Source: Oligoflexales bacterium (lineage in GTDB: Bacteria; Bdellovibrionota_B; Oligoflexia; Oligoflexales; RGVZ01). From it: a stretch of DNA of 63,540 nt. Both the position numbers and the translations under genes were made by a program. Positions 1-9,089 of this stretch are shown one piece after another. Location: positions 1-63,540 of the forward strand of contig CANILH010000008.1 in assembly GCA_947468665.1 (NCBI GenBank). The letters run 5' to 3'. The notes under the pieces are model-generated. The model worked only from the letters and a program-made list of their open reading frames with translations. It was not told where the DNA came from and searched no databases. The first letter of the stretch is position 1; each line of letters opens with the position of its first letter.

Positions 1-41
1 CCTTGCTTGCGGCTTTTTGCCATTGCAGGCAGAGCCTGCCG

Positions 42-2045
42 TCACTCGTATTTTAATGCCTGAATTGGTTGAAGGCTTGCGGCCTTTTTGGCTGGCCAGA
101 AGCCAAAGATAATTCCCACCATGGCAGTGATTCCTGTCACAAATGACACGACCGTTGTTGATACCTCAAAAGGCCAGCTGGTCATAACGGCCGCGATAGT
201 TGCAATCCCCCACCCTAGTGCCACACCTAAGGCACCGCCGATTACTCCAAGAAGAGCCGCCTCAAATAAAAACTGACTTAAGATATCAAAGCTCGTAGCT
301 CCCAGGGCTTTTCTAAGGCCAATTTCCCGGGTTCTTTCGGTCACGGATACCAGCATGATGTTCATGACTCCGATGCCGCCAACGAGTAATGAAATGCTTG
401 CGATGATGCTAAGTAATAGCGACATGATTTGATTCGTTGACGAGATGGCAGCCTGGATGTCAGCCATGTTGCGGACGGTGAGGGAATCGTCAATTTTTTC
501 TGGAGGGATTCTTTTTCTTTCCTGGAAGATAGTTTTGATCTGGTCTTCCACCTCAGGCATGTTTTCTGTTTTGTCCACCTGCACGTCAACAGAATGCACA
601 TTGTCGTAACCAAAAACACGCCGCATGGCGGTCTCAAGTGGGATAATGACCAGATCATCTTGATCTTGCCAGCCGTTAGAGCCTTTGGCTGGAAGTAGGC
701 CGATCACCTGAAAGTAAACTCGGTTGATTTTGACTTCTGCCCCAATGGGATCTTTATCGCCAAAGATGTTCTTCGCTACAGTTCTTCCGATGATGGCAAC
801 CCTTGCCCGGGCAGTTTCTTCTTCTTTGGTGAAGTTTCTCCCGACATCAGGGAGAGAGGCGCGAAGAGCCGCGTATTCATTTGAGGTGCCGGTGACACTT
901 GTTGACCAGGTTTTCTCCTCAAATTGAATAAGGCCTTTTCCGCTCACCCGTGGGGCAAGGCCAGTGACATGGGTCAGGTCAGTTCTTAGGGCAGTGATAT
1001 CGTCTGGAAAAAACCGGACGGCGTTACTGCCAGGACCGATACCAGGCCTCATAGAACCTGGGTAGACTGATAAAAGATTTGATCCAAGGCCCGCCAATTC
1101 TTTTTCCATGGTTTTCTTAGCACCCTCGCCAAGACCAAGCATCGCGATGACGGCAGCGACTCCAATCATGATGCCCAGGACAGAAAGAAAAGAACGGATT
1201 TTGTTGGACGTCACAGCTCTGAGGGCTTCTGACGTGTAGCTTTTGGCTTTTCTGATGTGGCCTTTAAGTCCAGTTTCTCTTGGAGGCATGCCGCCGTCAT
1301 ATAAATGAAACTCAGAGGCTGTGGAACTATCAATGGCTTTCATGCCTTCAATAAATACGGGCGTCTGACGCTCATCAGAGACAATCCGGCCATCCCTCAT
1401 GCGGATGACTCGTTTTGCGATTTGTGTGACTTCTTGTTCGTGGGTGACGATAACAACGGTAATGCCGGCCCGGTTAAGTTGCACCAGGATATCTAAAATA
1501 TCCCGTTCACTTTGGCTGTCGAGATTTCCTGTGGGTTCATCAGCTAGCAGCACTAAAGGCTTATTGACGAGAGCTCTTGCTATGGCTACCCGCTGCTGCT
1601 GGCCGCCAGATAGCTGAGCCGGCGTGTGTTCTGAGCGGTCTTTTAGGCCAACGGCCGCAAGAATTTTCTCAACCCAGGATTGGTCATAGGCCACGCCGCT
1701 ATAAAGCATGGGAAGGCCCACGTTCTCAGAAGCGGTGGTTCTCGCGAGGAGATTAAACTGCTGGAAGACAAAGCCAATGGAACGGGCTCTCAGGTGGCTT
1801 AGGTCGTCATCGGTCAGGCCTGTGATAGGCCTTTCTGACATCAAAATACTTCCAGAATCCGGAATATCCAAGAGCCCGATCATATTCATGAGAGTAGATT
1901 TTCCGGATCCCGAAGGGCCGACGATGGCCACAAAGTCGCCGGACTCAATAGTCAGACTTACGTCATCAAGGGCCTTTAAGACGTTATCACCCATACGAAA
2001 GATCTTCGTGACGTTTGAAATGGTGATGACATTAACGTTGGCCAT
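42..2045 (-). CDS. macB: MacB-type ABC exporter, fused ATPase and permease
   Basis: A 667-residue inner-membrane ABC protein of the MacB family, which pumps substrates out of the periplasm through a fusion protein and an outer-membrane channel. The N-terminal ATPase shows Walker A GPSGSGKST (43-51), signature LSGGQQQ (about 145-151), Walker B LLADEPTGNLD and the H-loop VTHE. The permease half has a first membrane span near 285-310, a large periplasmic core and three C-terminal spans, as in E. coli MacB (648 residues). It starts 8 bases after the fusion-protein gene and is last in the overlapping tolC-macA-macB run. The substrate cannot be read from sequence; lipoprotein-release and peptide exporters share this architecture. 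Confidence 0.93.
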   Translation of the reverse strand: MANVNVITISNVTKIFRMGDNVLKALDDVSLTIESGDFVAIVGPSGSGKSTLMNMIGLLDIPDSGSILMSERPITGLTDDDLSHLRARSIGFVFQQFNLLARTTASENVGLPMLYSGVAYDQSWVEKILAAVGLKDRSEHTPAQLSGGQQQRVAIARALVNKPLVLLADEPTGNLDSQSERDILDILVQLNRAGITVVIVTHEQEVTQIAKRVIRMRDGRIVSDERQTPVFIEGMKAIDSSTASEFHLYDGGMPPRETGLKGHIRKAKSYTSEALRAVTSNKIRSFLSVLGIMIGVAAVIAMLGLGEGAKKTMEKELAGLGSNLLSVYPGSMRPGIGPGSNAVRFFPDDITALRTDLTHVTGLAPRVSGKGLIQFEEKTWSTSVTGTSNEYAALRASLPDVGRNFTKEEETARARVAIIGRTVAKNIFGDKDPIGAEVKINRVYFQVIGLLPAKGSNGWQDQDDLVIIPLETAMRRVFGYDNVHSVDVQVDKTENMPEVEDQIKTIFQERKRIPPEKIDDSLTVRNMADIQAAISSTNQIMSLLLSIIASISLLVGGIGVMNIMLVSVTERTREIGLRKALGATSFDILSQFLFEAALLGVIGGALGVALGWGIATIAAVMTSWPFEVSTTVVSFVTGITAMVGIIFGFWPAKKAASLQPIQALKYE

Positions 2046-2053
2046 GATGTGCT

Positions 2054-3115
2054 TTATTTTTTGCGACTGCTTTTGGGGGGTCCAAAGGGACTAAATGGAT
2101 TGGCTGATTTTTTATCAGCCTCCGCGTTTTGCTCAGGCTTTAATATGACATCGCCTTCATTCAGACCCGCAGTCACTTCCGCAAATTTGCCGTTATTTGC
2201 ACCAATTGTGACGTCTTTTGATTCTGGCGCGAGACTTGGGTCTACGGCTTTGACGAGGACTTTTACTTTGTCGCCGGCCTTCAGCGGCTTTGATGACGTG
2301 TCCTGTTCTGTTTTTTGGTCTGGTTTCTGGTCAGGCTTTTGGTCACCTTTAGGGCCTTCTTTTGGGGCGCGGTCAATAAAAGAAACAGGGATGACTAACA
2401 CATTTGATTTTTTGTCTTGAGTGAATTTCACACTGGTAGTCATCCCAGAACGCATAAATTCAGGAACCGTGTCAGGCAAAATCCTGATCTCGTAAATGGT
2501 TACGTTATTGACCTGCTTTGACTCGTAAGCAATGCGGATCACTTTGCCGGTGACCGGCTGGTCGCTATAGGCGTCGACTCGAATTTCTACAGGTTGCCCA
2601 AGTGAGATTTTTCCAAGGTCAGTCTCGTCAACCTGGGCTAAGACTATCAGGCGGTCAGAGATCACAAAAACCGTGTCGCCTGTGCCAACTGTTTGGCCGC
2701 GCTCAACTTGTTTTGCGATTAGAATTCCTCCCAAGGGAGCGATAATGGGCGTCGGTTTATAGATTTCCTGCCAGCGTTTAACTTCTTCCGGAGACTGAGA
2801 CCTTGCCATATCAACTAAAGCCGCCCGGTCATTAGAACTCATCCAGCCCAGGATTTGGCCAGCCTTGACTGTTTTTCCTTCTTGAACAAGAACTTCATCA
2901 ACACGTCCGGCGATCTGAGGCTTAACTACAAGGCGGTTTTCTGGCTGGACACTTCCCGTGGCTTGCACGGAGATCTCAAAGTCGTCTTTTGCCACCGTGT
3001 GTTCTTTATAGGTGACGTCCGGCTTCCCATTTTTTTTGAGATATAAATAACCACCGAGTCCGCTTACCGCAAGACTTAGGCCTATCACCCAGTAGAGTTT
3101 TTTCTTTGATTTCAT
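2054..3115 (-). CDS. macA: MacA/HlyD-type periplasmic membrane-fusion protein
   Basis: A 353-residue periplasmic adaptor linking the MacB-type pump to an outer-membrane factor. It has an N-terminal membrane anchor (about 8-25), then lipoyl (barrel-sandwich) halves around residues 50-90 and 125-150, and a beta-barrel region ending near 250. A Lys/Asp/Gln-rich linker (PDQKPDQK type) precedes the C-terminal domain. The stretch between the lipoyl halves is only about 34 residues, whereas MacA proteins normally carry a coiled-coil hairpin of around 100 residues there. The start overlaps the stop of the upstream outer-membrane-factor gene by 4 bases (ATGA), which implies coupled translation. The family call is firm; the symbol rests on linkage to the MacB-type gene. 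Confidence 0.88.
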   Translation of the reverse strand: MKSKKKLYWVIGLSLAVSGLGGYLYLKKNGKPDVTYKEHTVAKDDFEISVQATGSVQPENRLVVKPQIAGRVDEVLVQEGKTVKAGQILGWMSSNDRAALVDMARSQSPEEVKRWQEIYKPTPIIAPLGGILIAKQVERGQTVGTGDTVFVISDRLIVLAQVDETDLGKISLGQPVEIRVDAYSDQPVTGKVIRIAYESKQVNNVTIYEIRILPDTVPEFMRSGMTTSVKFTQDKKSNVLVIPVSFIDRAPKEGPKGDQKPDQKPDQKTEQDTSSKPLKAGDKVKVLVKAVDPSLAPESKDVTIGANNGKFAEVTAGLNEGDVILKPEQNAEADKKSANPFSPFGPPKSSRKK

Positions 3116-4359
3116 GGCCCCTCCTCCAGAGTCATTCCGATGGCCTCTTGGTAGGTGGCCAGGGTATCAGCTACGTCTTTTTCTGATTGCAGGACATCAA
3201 GCTCTGAGCGAATAAAGTCATTTTCAAACGCGTCCCAATCTTGAAATCCCATGAGTCCCAGGGTGTAACGCTGCCTTGAGACTTCTGCTTGAAGTTTACT
3301 GGCTTCATAGCTTTTTTTGGATATCTCAAGATTTTTTACGGAAAATTCATATTCAGAGCGCGCTGTTTTGATTTTTTGATCTTGTGTGGTTTTGGCCTGA
3401 GCTAAGGCAACGGCCGCCGACGTTGTCCTGGCTGCCGCTGAGCGGACGTCCGCCGACGTGGCGGGATTAAATAAAGGCACGGTCAAAGTAAGACCCGCGG
3501 AATAAACGGGATCATGAAGAGGTAAATCAGGAGTGGCTGATTTTCTTGCGGCGGCTGAAAGAGAAACTTCCGGGAGGTATCTCGCCTTGGCTGACTTAAG
3601 TGACTCTTCCGCGGCCGTGAGCTTTAATTCACTGGCTGTGATCGTGGGGTTTTGATTTGAGGTCTTGGATACGACAGTTTCCGTGCTCTTAAGATCTCCA
3701 GTTAGAGTTTCCCCATCTGCTACATCCCGTCCGGCGATGACAGCTAGATCACCTTTGGCTAGAATGGCCCTTGAGGCCGCTTGTTCGCTGGTGAGCTTGG
3801 ACTGAAGCGTGGTGGCTTCAGTTTTAAGAAGTGAGCCCTTGTTTTCCCGTCCTCCGGAATACCTAAGGCTTACAATTTGATAGTTGGACTCGCGGCGCGT
3901 GATGTTTCTTAAGGTGATTTTGGCTAAGTCTTGAAGATAAAGTGCGTTATTCCACGCCTTGCGAAGACTTGCCCTAAGGGCGACTGAGCTGGCTCTCAAG
4001 GTCGCGGTCGTGGCATTTTGAGAGGCCTTGGCGGCCGAAAGTTGTGCCTGGTCCCGGCCAGAGGCGTAAATACTTTGTTCCAGACTTAATGCCGCCGCGT
4101 AGGAGTTAGATGATTTATTAATATCAGTGTCAACGGCCCGAGATGCCGTAAGGCTGGAATTTACTCTGGGGTAAAATGACGCTTTTGCACTTTCGACGCC
4201 GGCTTCCGATGACTCAAGATCAGCTTTGGCGGATTTTAGGGCGGGTGCCGATGATAACGCGGCCGACTTAAGCTCATTCCAGTCGAGAGCCATGACTCGG
4301 TGACTTGTGAGACTAAGTAACAGTAAAATGGTGATTTTTGTGGTCAGTGTTTTTTCCAC
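3112..4359 (-). CDS. TolC-family outer-membrane efflux channel
   Basis: A 415-residue protein with an N-terminal signal peptide (hydrophobic about 8-24, cleavage near VMA-LDW). The rest is Ala/Ser-rich heptad-like helix arranged as two repeats (about 30-210 and 225-410), typical of the outer-membrane factor family that forms the TolC trimer. It lies directly before the fusion protein and ABC pump, so it most likely supplies their outer-membrane exit duct. Its start lies 16 bases inside the 3' end of ribE and its stop overlaps macA by 4 bases, so the four genes are probably co-translated. The family is clear, but substrate and orthology to E. coli TolC are not established. Confidence 0.88.
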   Translation of the reverse strand: MEKTLTTKITILLLLSLTSHRVMALDWNELKSAALSSAPALKSAKADLESSEAGVESAKASFYPRVNSSLTASRAVDTDINKSSNSYAAALSLEQSIYASGRDQAQLSAAKASQNATTATLRASSVALRASLRKAWNNALYLQDLAKITLRNITRRESNYQIVSLRYSGGRENKGSLLKTEATTLQSKLTSEQAASRAILAKGDLAVIAGRDVADGETLTGDLKSTETVVSKTSNQNPTITASELKLTAAEESLKSAKARYLPEVSLSAAARKSATPDLPLHDPVYSAGLTLTVPLFNPATSADVRSAAARTTSAAVALAQAKTTQDQKIKTARSEYEFSVKNLEISKKSYEASKLQAEVSRQRYTLGLMGFQDWDAFENDFIRSELDVLQSEKDVADTLATYQEAIGMTLEEGP

Positions 4360-4958
4360 GGTAGTGCGAGTCGCTCAAGGTGTTTTGCAATCATATCAAC
4401 TTCGATATTCACCTTATCATTTATTTTAAGGCTTGCAAAACGGGTCGTGCTCCACGTGACGGGAATCAGCATAAAAGAAAGCAGACAACCCTCACGGGTG
4501 TCTTGGAGGCTGTTGACAGTCAGGCTCGTACCGTCGACTGCTATTGAGCCTTTTGATACGACGTACTTCGAAAGGCTTTCGGGAATAAGAATCTCAACAT
4601 AGAAGAATTTTGACTCTTGGCGGATGGTTTTGACAAGTCCGGTCGAGTCAACGTGCCCGAGCACAATGTGGCCACCCAGGCGGTCACTTGCCCGCATGGC
4701 CCGCTCAAGATTAACTTTTGATCCTGGTTTAATGTCTCCAAGAGAGGTTTTAGCCAGCGTCTCGTGGCTTACATGAAATGTTAGAGGACCTTCTGTGGCG
4801 GTGCCGACTTCGGTAAGGCAAACGCCATTAATAGCAATGCTGGCGCCATGCTCGCGGTGAAAATCTTTTCCGGGGTCAACAACAAGAGTCCAGATGTCAC
4901 TTTTGCTGTCTAAGACAGACGTAACGAGGCCAGTTCTCTCTACAAGTCCTGTAAACAT
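4344..4958 (-). CDS. ribE: Riboflavin synthase alpha chain
   Basis: A 204-residue enzyme that dismutates two 6,7-dimethyl-8-ribityllumazines to riboflavin, the last step of vitamin B2 synthesis in the cytosol. It has the family start MFTGLVE and two lumazine-binding repeats (about 1-95 and 98-195). Conserved segments include INGVCLT, LGGHIVLGHVD and VDGTSLTVN. The length is normal for the family. It follows nrdR by 7 bases, an association common in proteobacteria, but the other riboflavin genes (ribD, ribBA, ribH) do not follow. Instead the outer-membrane channel gene begins inside its last codons. No FMN riboswitch is visible nearby. Confidence 0.95.
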   Translation of the reverse strand: MFTGLVERTGLVTSVLDSKSDIWTLVVDPGKDFHREHGASIAINGVCLTEVGTATEGPLTFHVSHETLAKTSLGDIKPGSKVNLERAMRASDRLGGHIVLGHVDSTGLVKTIRQESKFFYVEILIPESLSKYVVSKGSIAVDGTSLTVNSLQDTREGCLLSFMLIPVTWSTTRFASLKINDKVNIEVDMIAKHLERLALPWKKH

Positions 4959-4965
4959 AGTGATC

Positions 4966-5427
4966 TTACGTGGTGGGAGGTGTCTGAATAGCGCTTAGTT
5001 CTTGCATAAACTGCTCGGTGTCGCGGAAGTCTTTATAAACAGACGCGAAACGAACATAGGCGACCTTATCCATCAAGGTGAGGGCTGAAAGGATCATGCC
5101 GCCAAGTTTCTCACTTGTGACCACCCGTTCCGCGTTGTCTTGAGTTTCTCTTTCGATGCGTGCAAGAAGTCCCTCGATCTGGTCAATGGTCACAGGGCGT
5201 TTTTGACAGGCGACTTGAATAGATCTTAATGCTTTATCACGCTGGTAGGCCTCAATCCGGCCATCGCGTTTTTTGATCTGGAACACAAAGGCTTCTTCCT
5301 GCTCATAAGTCGTAAACCGGTAGTTACAATCAGGACAAGTACGTCGACGTCTCACGGCACGACCTTCATGGGAGAGGCGACTTTCCAAGACTCTTGTATC
5401 TTCATGTCCACAACCAGGGCAACGCAC
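4966..5427 (-). CDS. nrdR: Transcriptional repressor NrdR
   Basis: A 153-residue regulator that represses ribonucleotide reductase genes when dATP binds its ATP-cone. The N-terminal zinc ribbon has Cys3, Cys6, Cys31 and Cys34 (RCPGCG and TCPDC), with an Arg-rich segment RAVRRRR between. The ATP-cone domain starts with VFQIKKRDGRIEAY (about 48) and runs to about 135. Length and layout are typical. It is the gene after glyA (34-base gap) and precedes ribE by 7 bases, so it is probably in one transcript with both. I saw no obvious NrdR box in the window. Confidence 0.96.
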   Translation of the reverse strand: MRCPGCGHEDTRVLESRLSHEGRAVRRRRTCPDCNYRFTTYEQEEAFVFQIKKRDGRIEAYQRDKALRSIQVACQKRPVTIDQIEGLLARIERETQDNAERVVTSEKLGGMILSALTLMDKVAYVRFASVYKDFRDTEQFMQELSAIQTPPTT

Positions 5428-5461
5428 CGGAGACTCCGATCAGTTCTTTTAGACAGTTCTT

Positions 5462-6730
5462 TTAAACAGTCCACTCAGGGTAAAGCGGGAATTTCTCAGC
5501 TAAAGCGAGAACTTCACGACGAATGTGATCTAGTTCACCGGGATTGTCTATATTTTTAACCACACGGTGGATCAGATCGCCTAATAGTTCCATTTCGGGG
5601 GCACCGAGGCCCCGGCTGGTGATGGCCGGTGTGCCAATACGAACGCCACTTGTAACGAAGGGACTTCGTTTTTCTTTCGGCACGGTATTCTTATTGACCG
5701 TGATCTCGACTTTACCGAGAGCTTCCTCAAGTTGCTTGCCGGTTATCTCGGTTCCAGAAAGATCAAGCAGCATCAGATGGTTATCCGTGCCGCCGCTGAC
5801 GAGCTTTATTCCTTTGGCAGTCAGTGTCTTAGCCAGTGCCTTAGCGTTTGCTACGACCTGCTTCTGGTAAGTCTTAAATGACAGCTCAAGGGCTTCTTTA
5901 AAGCAAACCGCCTTGGCCGCGATAATGTGCTCTAAGGGGCCACCTTGAGTGCCTGGGAATACGGATTTATTAATTTTTGGAGTGAGTGCCTCATCATTCC
6001 ATAGAATAATCCCGCCTCGTGGGCCCCTGAGAGTTTTGTGGGTGGTTGACGTCGTCACGTGGGCGTGGGGAATCGGGCTTTGATGCTCGCCGGCCGCCAC
6101 AAGTCCCGCGATATGAGCCATATCTACTAATAGATAAGCCCCAACGTCGTCTGCGATCTCACGGAAGCGTTTAAAGTCGAGAGCCCGGGAGTAGGCGCTG
6201 GCTCCCGCGATAATCATTTTGGGCTTAACGTCGCGAGCGACACGGAGGACTTCGTCGTAGTTAATGGTTTCAGTGGCGGGATCAAGACCATAGAAGTGTG
6301 ACTCATAAAGAATGCCCGAGAAGTTTACCTTGCTGCCATGGGTCAGGTGACCGCCGTGGGATAGATCAAGACCCAAGACTTTGTCGCCGGCGTTGAGAAG
6401 CGCGAGATATACGGCCGCATTGGCCTGGGCACCTGAGTGAGGCTGGACGTTGGCGAACTTTGCGCCAAACAGCTCGCGAACTCTATTGATGGCGATATCC
6501 TCAACCCGGTCAACCACCTGACAGCCACCGTAGTAGCGCTTGCCCGGGAGGCCTTCAGCGTATTTATTTGTAAGAACATTGCCCATGGCGGCGATGACCG
6601 CTCTTGAGGCGAAGTTCTCAGAGGCGATCAGCTCAAGGCCGTGTTTTTGGCGACCCATCTCGCTTTGGATAAGATCATAGATTTCTTTGTCGGCTGTTTT
6701 AAGAATATCCCATGGGCGGTTTGAGCTCAT
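5462..6730 (-). CDS. glyA: Serine hydroxymethyltransferase
   Basis: A 422-residue cytosolic PLP enzyme that interconverts serine and glycine while loading one-carbon units on tetrahydrofolate. The recognisable segments are [46 protein letters not shown], and the Schiff-base lysine in [13 protein letters not shown] (about residue 230). Length matches the bacterial family (about 415-430). It lies between rpiB (21 bases upstream) and nrdR in a same-strand run that continues to ribE and the efflux genes. Nothing is truncated or odd. Confidence 0.97.
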   Translation of the reverse strand: MSSNRPWDILKTADKEIYDLIQSEMGRQKHGLELIASENFASRAVIAAMGNVLTNKYAEGLPGKRYYGGCQVVDRVEDIAINRVRELFGAKFANVQPHSGAQANAAVYLALLNAGDKVLGLDLSHGGHLTHGSKVNFSGILYESHFYGLDPATETINYDEVLRVARDVKPKMIIAGASAYSRALDFKRFREIADDVGAYLLVDMAHIAGLVAAGEHQSPIPHAHVTTSTTHKTLRGPRGGIILWNDEALTPKINKSVFPGTQGGPLEHIIAAKAVCFKEALELSFKTYQKQVVANAKALAKTLTAKGIKLVSGGTDNHLMLLDLSGTEITGKQLEEALGKVEITVNKNTVPKEKRSPFVTSGVRIGTPAITSRGLGAPEMELLGDLIHRVVKNIDNPGELDHIRREVLALAEKFPLYPEWTV

Positions 6731-6751
6731 ATTTTTTTCTTCCGGTTTATT

Positions 6752-7228
6752 TTAATGTTTTGTGGCGATGGCGGAGACTTTGCGCTCCACTTCACGGATT
6801 TTATCGAGACGAAGCTTATGGCGGCTGCCGCCAAATGGCGTATCAAGCCAGATTTTCACAAGCTCAGTTGCCCTCATGTGGTTGGTGGTTCTTGCCCCAA
6901 GACAAAGAATATTGGCGTCGTTGTGTTCTTTGGCAAGTTTCGCTGATAATTCATCCCAAGCGACGGCGGCACGAATGCCAGGGTATTTATTTGCGGTGAT
7001 TTGCATACCGATACCCGTGCCGCAAATGAGAATGCCCGCGTCTAGTTTTCCGCTCGCCACGTCAGCGGCGACCGCCGCCGCGTAGTCTGGATAGTCTACT
7101 GACGTTTTGCAGTCGGCTGCTACGCCGTAGTCGACTACGGTGTGCTCTGAGAGTTTAAGCATCTCAACGACGAGTTGTTTTAGCTCTTTGCCGGCGTGAT
7201 CTGCGCCGATACCGATAGTCAGGGCCAT
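6752..7228 (-). CDS. rpiB: Ribose-5-phosphate isomerase B
   Basis: A 158-residue isomerase of the RpiB/LacAB fold that interconverts ribose-5-phosphate and ribulose-5-phosphate in the pentose phosphate pathway. It has the N-terminal IGADHAGKELK motif, the phosphate-binding region VDYPDYA, and the active-site Cys in ILICGTGIGMQI. The C-terminal FGGSRHKLRLDKI segment is also typical. It is slightly longer than E. coli RpiB (149). It lies 21 bases before glyA, an association known from many bacteria, and about 95 bases after acpP, with a possible terminator hairpin in that gap. Confidence 0.95.
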   Translation of the reverse strand: MALTIGIGADHAGKELKQLVVEMLKLSEHTVVDYGVAADCKTSVDYPDYAAAVAADVASGKLDAGILICGTGIGMQITANKYPGIRAAVAWDELSAKLAKEHNDANILCLGARTTNHMRATELVKIWLDTPFGGSRHKLRLDKIREVERKVSAIATKH

Positions 7229-7294
7229 ACGCGCTCCTTATGAGAGAACTTGGAACTGGTGACATTGACGAACTGATGGAGCCAGAAAGCAATA

Positions 7295-7314
7295 GGGGCC
7301 CTTCTCAGGACCCC
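7295..7314 (-). terminator. Possible weak terminator between acpP and rpiB
   Basis: On the minus strand GGGGTCC (7314-7308) pairs with GGGCCCC (7301-7295), 7 bp with one G-T wobble and a 6-base loop, directly after the acpP stop. The run after it is TATTGCTTT, a poor U-tract. It may end or attenuate acpP transcription, so acpP message would exceed rpiB message. It could equally be chance. Confidence 0.35.
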
Positions 7315-7323
7315 GTTATTGAC

Positions 7324-7569
7324 TTAAGCTTCGCCCGCTCTTTTGATGAACTGCACGGCGTCATCGACAGTGCGGATGTTTTCAGCCTCTTCATCCGGTA
7401 TATCAACACCGAAGGCTTCTTCCATCGCCATGACCAGCTCGACAATGTCGAGTGAGTCAGCGCCGAGATCCTCAATAAATTTTGCTTTGCCGATAACGGC
7501 ACTTTCTTCGACGCCAAGTTGTTTTACGACTAATTGCTTGACTCGATCTTCAAGGGACAGGTTGCTCAT
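7324..7569 (-). CDS. acpP: Acyl carrier protein
   Basis: An 81-residue acidic four-helix carrier protein that holds growing fatty acyl chains on phosphopantetheine in the cytosol. The attachment serine is Ser39 in the motif [12 protein letters not shown], and the flanking acidic helix II ([14 protein letters not shown]) is typical. The start is supported by the ribosome site GGAG six bases before ATG. Other fatty-acid genes (fabF, fabG) are not next to it; rpiB and glyA lie downstream and an outer-membrane protein gene upstream. Confidence 0.96.
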   Translation of the reverse strand: MSNLSLEDRVKQLVVKQLGVEESAVIGKAKFIEDLGADSLDIVELVMAMEEAFGVDIPDEEAENIRTVDDAVQFIKRAGEA

Positions 7570-7695
7570 TTTTTACTCCAGACAACAATGAACATTTCTA
7601 GTCTTGAGGTTGTAACCTACTGAACTTAGGACTGGCAACTAGTAATTTCTGCATGTTGGGGAGTCATGAGGGTGGCTACTTGATTTTATAATTTA

Positions 7696-8979
7696 TTAAA
7701 ATTGATATTTACTTGATAGGCTGAAGCTCTGAGTTTCTATAGATTCATTCTGAAGGCTCAAGTCTCCTTGCACCATTTGGGTTTTGCCCGCCCCTTTTTG
7801 CCGCACCATAATAATAAGCGTCTCAGACTGGTGGGTCCTGTAACCAAGGCCACTGGAAAAGCCGACGTAGTCGATACGAGCAGGTTCTGATGCCACAAGG
7901 GACGGCGTTGGCGTCTCAACTAGGGACTTGTTTGAGAAGGCACCGCCAATGAAAATGAGCGAGTCAGCCCGTAGTTCTGTCCCGACGCTCCAGTCGGTTA
8001 CGGTTTTGGTGCTAAAGCCTCCTGCGCCGGGCCAGGGAGTCTTGGTGGCTGGGTGATTCAGGACATCGGCGGAGAGTAAAAACCAAGAGGCTGGATTCCA
8101 CGCAATTCCCAGGGTCCAGGTTCTCACGATCAGCTCGTCTTCCCGGTGCGTCTCGGAATTTGTGCTTGAGAGCTCAGGCTCTCCACTAGTGTAAGTAGTG
8201 GCACTTGTCTCAAAATCAGTTTTATCTGAAAGAGCTTTTGGAATGCGTCCCGATATACCGAGAGAAAATGACCCTCCGCGTATCATGATGCCACCTACGG
8301 TCAAAGTACCCTCGTTTACGGTGCTCTGTCTTGCAAAGCTATCGTAGAACACCCCGGACGCAAACGTTGACCTTTCTTTCAGCGCGGTCTGTTTCTGCCT
8401 TCGGTAGTAAAACTCACTCACACCAAGTGAGATATTAGGGCCAAGAGCTAAGGCGACACTTCCTCCCGCGTGAATTAGGCTTCCGGTGGTAAGTTCCGCA
8501 CGGTCGTAGCGAAATGGAAGTGAGTCGCCCGATTGCTCGATTTGAAGAGTTTGAGACTCGTCGGTACGCTGCTCTTCCATGGTAAAATAAGACCAGCCAA
8601 AGGAAAATGGACCGAGCGGCGCGTTCCCTCCGGCGAAACCGGGATAAAGAGAAGACGAGTTTTCCGAAAGGTTTGATTTTTCTGTGACGCCTGTGGTCTC
8701 TTTGTGTGACGTTGAGTAATTGTTCACCGTGACGCTCATGCCTGGTCCGCGAAGAAAGCCAAGGCCTGCCGGATTATACCACCCAGCTGACGCGTCGTCG
8801 GCAACAGCGGTAAAGGCGCCGCCTAGTGCCTGTGCCCTGGCTCCGGGAAGGATCATGCGCTTATTAGTCGTCTCACCAAAAGAGGCCTGTGGGAGGATGA
8901 ATGAAAAAATTATAATCGACACGGGCACTGAGCCGTAGCGAAGGGGGAAAAACCTTAAATTTAGGATGGTTGTCTTCAT
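7696..8979 (-). CDS. FadL/OMPP1-like outer-membrane beta-barrel protein
   Basis: A 427-residue exported protein with a hydrophobic signal segment (about 15-35, ending near SFGET). It then shows the motif LPGARAQALGGAFTAVADD followed by AGWYNPAGL, the N-terminal hatch pattern shared by FadL/TodX and PorV-like proteins. The remainder alternates polar and hydrophobic residues like beta strands and ends in Phe (SSKYQF), the usual outer-membrane barrel signature. FadL proteins transport long-chain fatty acids or hydrocarbons, but the substrate here is unknown. It stands alone, 117 bases upstream of acpP on the same strand and divergent from the phosphoesterase gene. Confidence 0.75.
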   Translation of the reverse strand: MKTTILNLRFFPLRYGSVPVSIIIFSFILPQASFGETTNKRMILPGARAQALGGAFTAVADDASAGWYNPAGLGFLRGPGMSVTVNNYSTSHKETTGVTEKSNLSENSSSLYPGFAGGNAPLGPFSFGWSYFTMEEQRTDESQTLQIEQSGDSLPFRYDRAELTTGSLIHAGGSVALALGPNISLGVSEFYYRRQKQTALKERSTFASGVFYDSFARQSTVNEGTLTVGGIMIRGGSFSLGISGRIPKALSDKTDFETSATTYTSGEPELSSTNSETHREDELIVRTWTLGIAWNPASWFLLSADVLNHPATKTPWPGAGGFSTKTVTDWSVGTELRADSLIFIGGAFSNKSLVETPTPSLVASEPARIDYVGFSSGLGYRTHQSETLIIMVRQKGAGKTQMVQGDLSLQNESIETQSFSLSSKYQF

Positions 8980-9089
8980 GTATAGAATATCGGTAAAATA
9001 TCCTTGGGAATTGACATTCGGTGCTTTTGGATATGGTGAAATTCAGGGCTAAACCTTTTTAAATTAAAGGGTTAAGCTAATAGGTCTCA

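Noticed and set aside
1-41. 6-bp hairpin GCAGGC/GCCTGC after macB
   Set aside because: Short stem with no T-run; too weak to call a terminator.
2049-2420. Plus-strand frame with FWSGFWSG repeats
   Set aside because: It mirrors the Lys/Gln/Asp repeat of the real fusion-protein gene on the other strand.
9040-9075. Hairpin AACCTTT...AAAGGGTT between divergent genes
   Set aside because: Stem is imperfect and AT-rich, and it would lie in a promoter region; probably chance.
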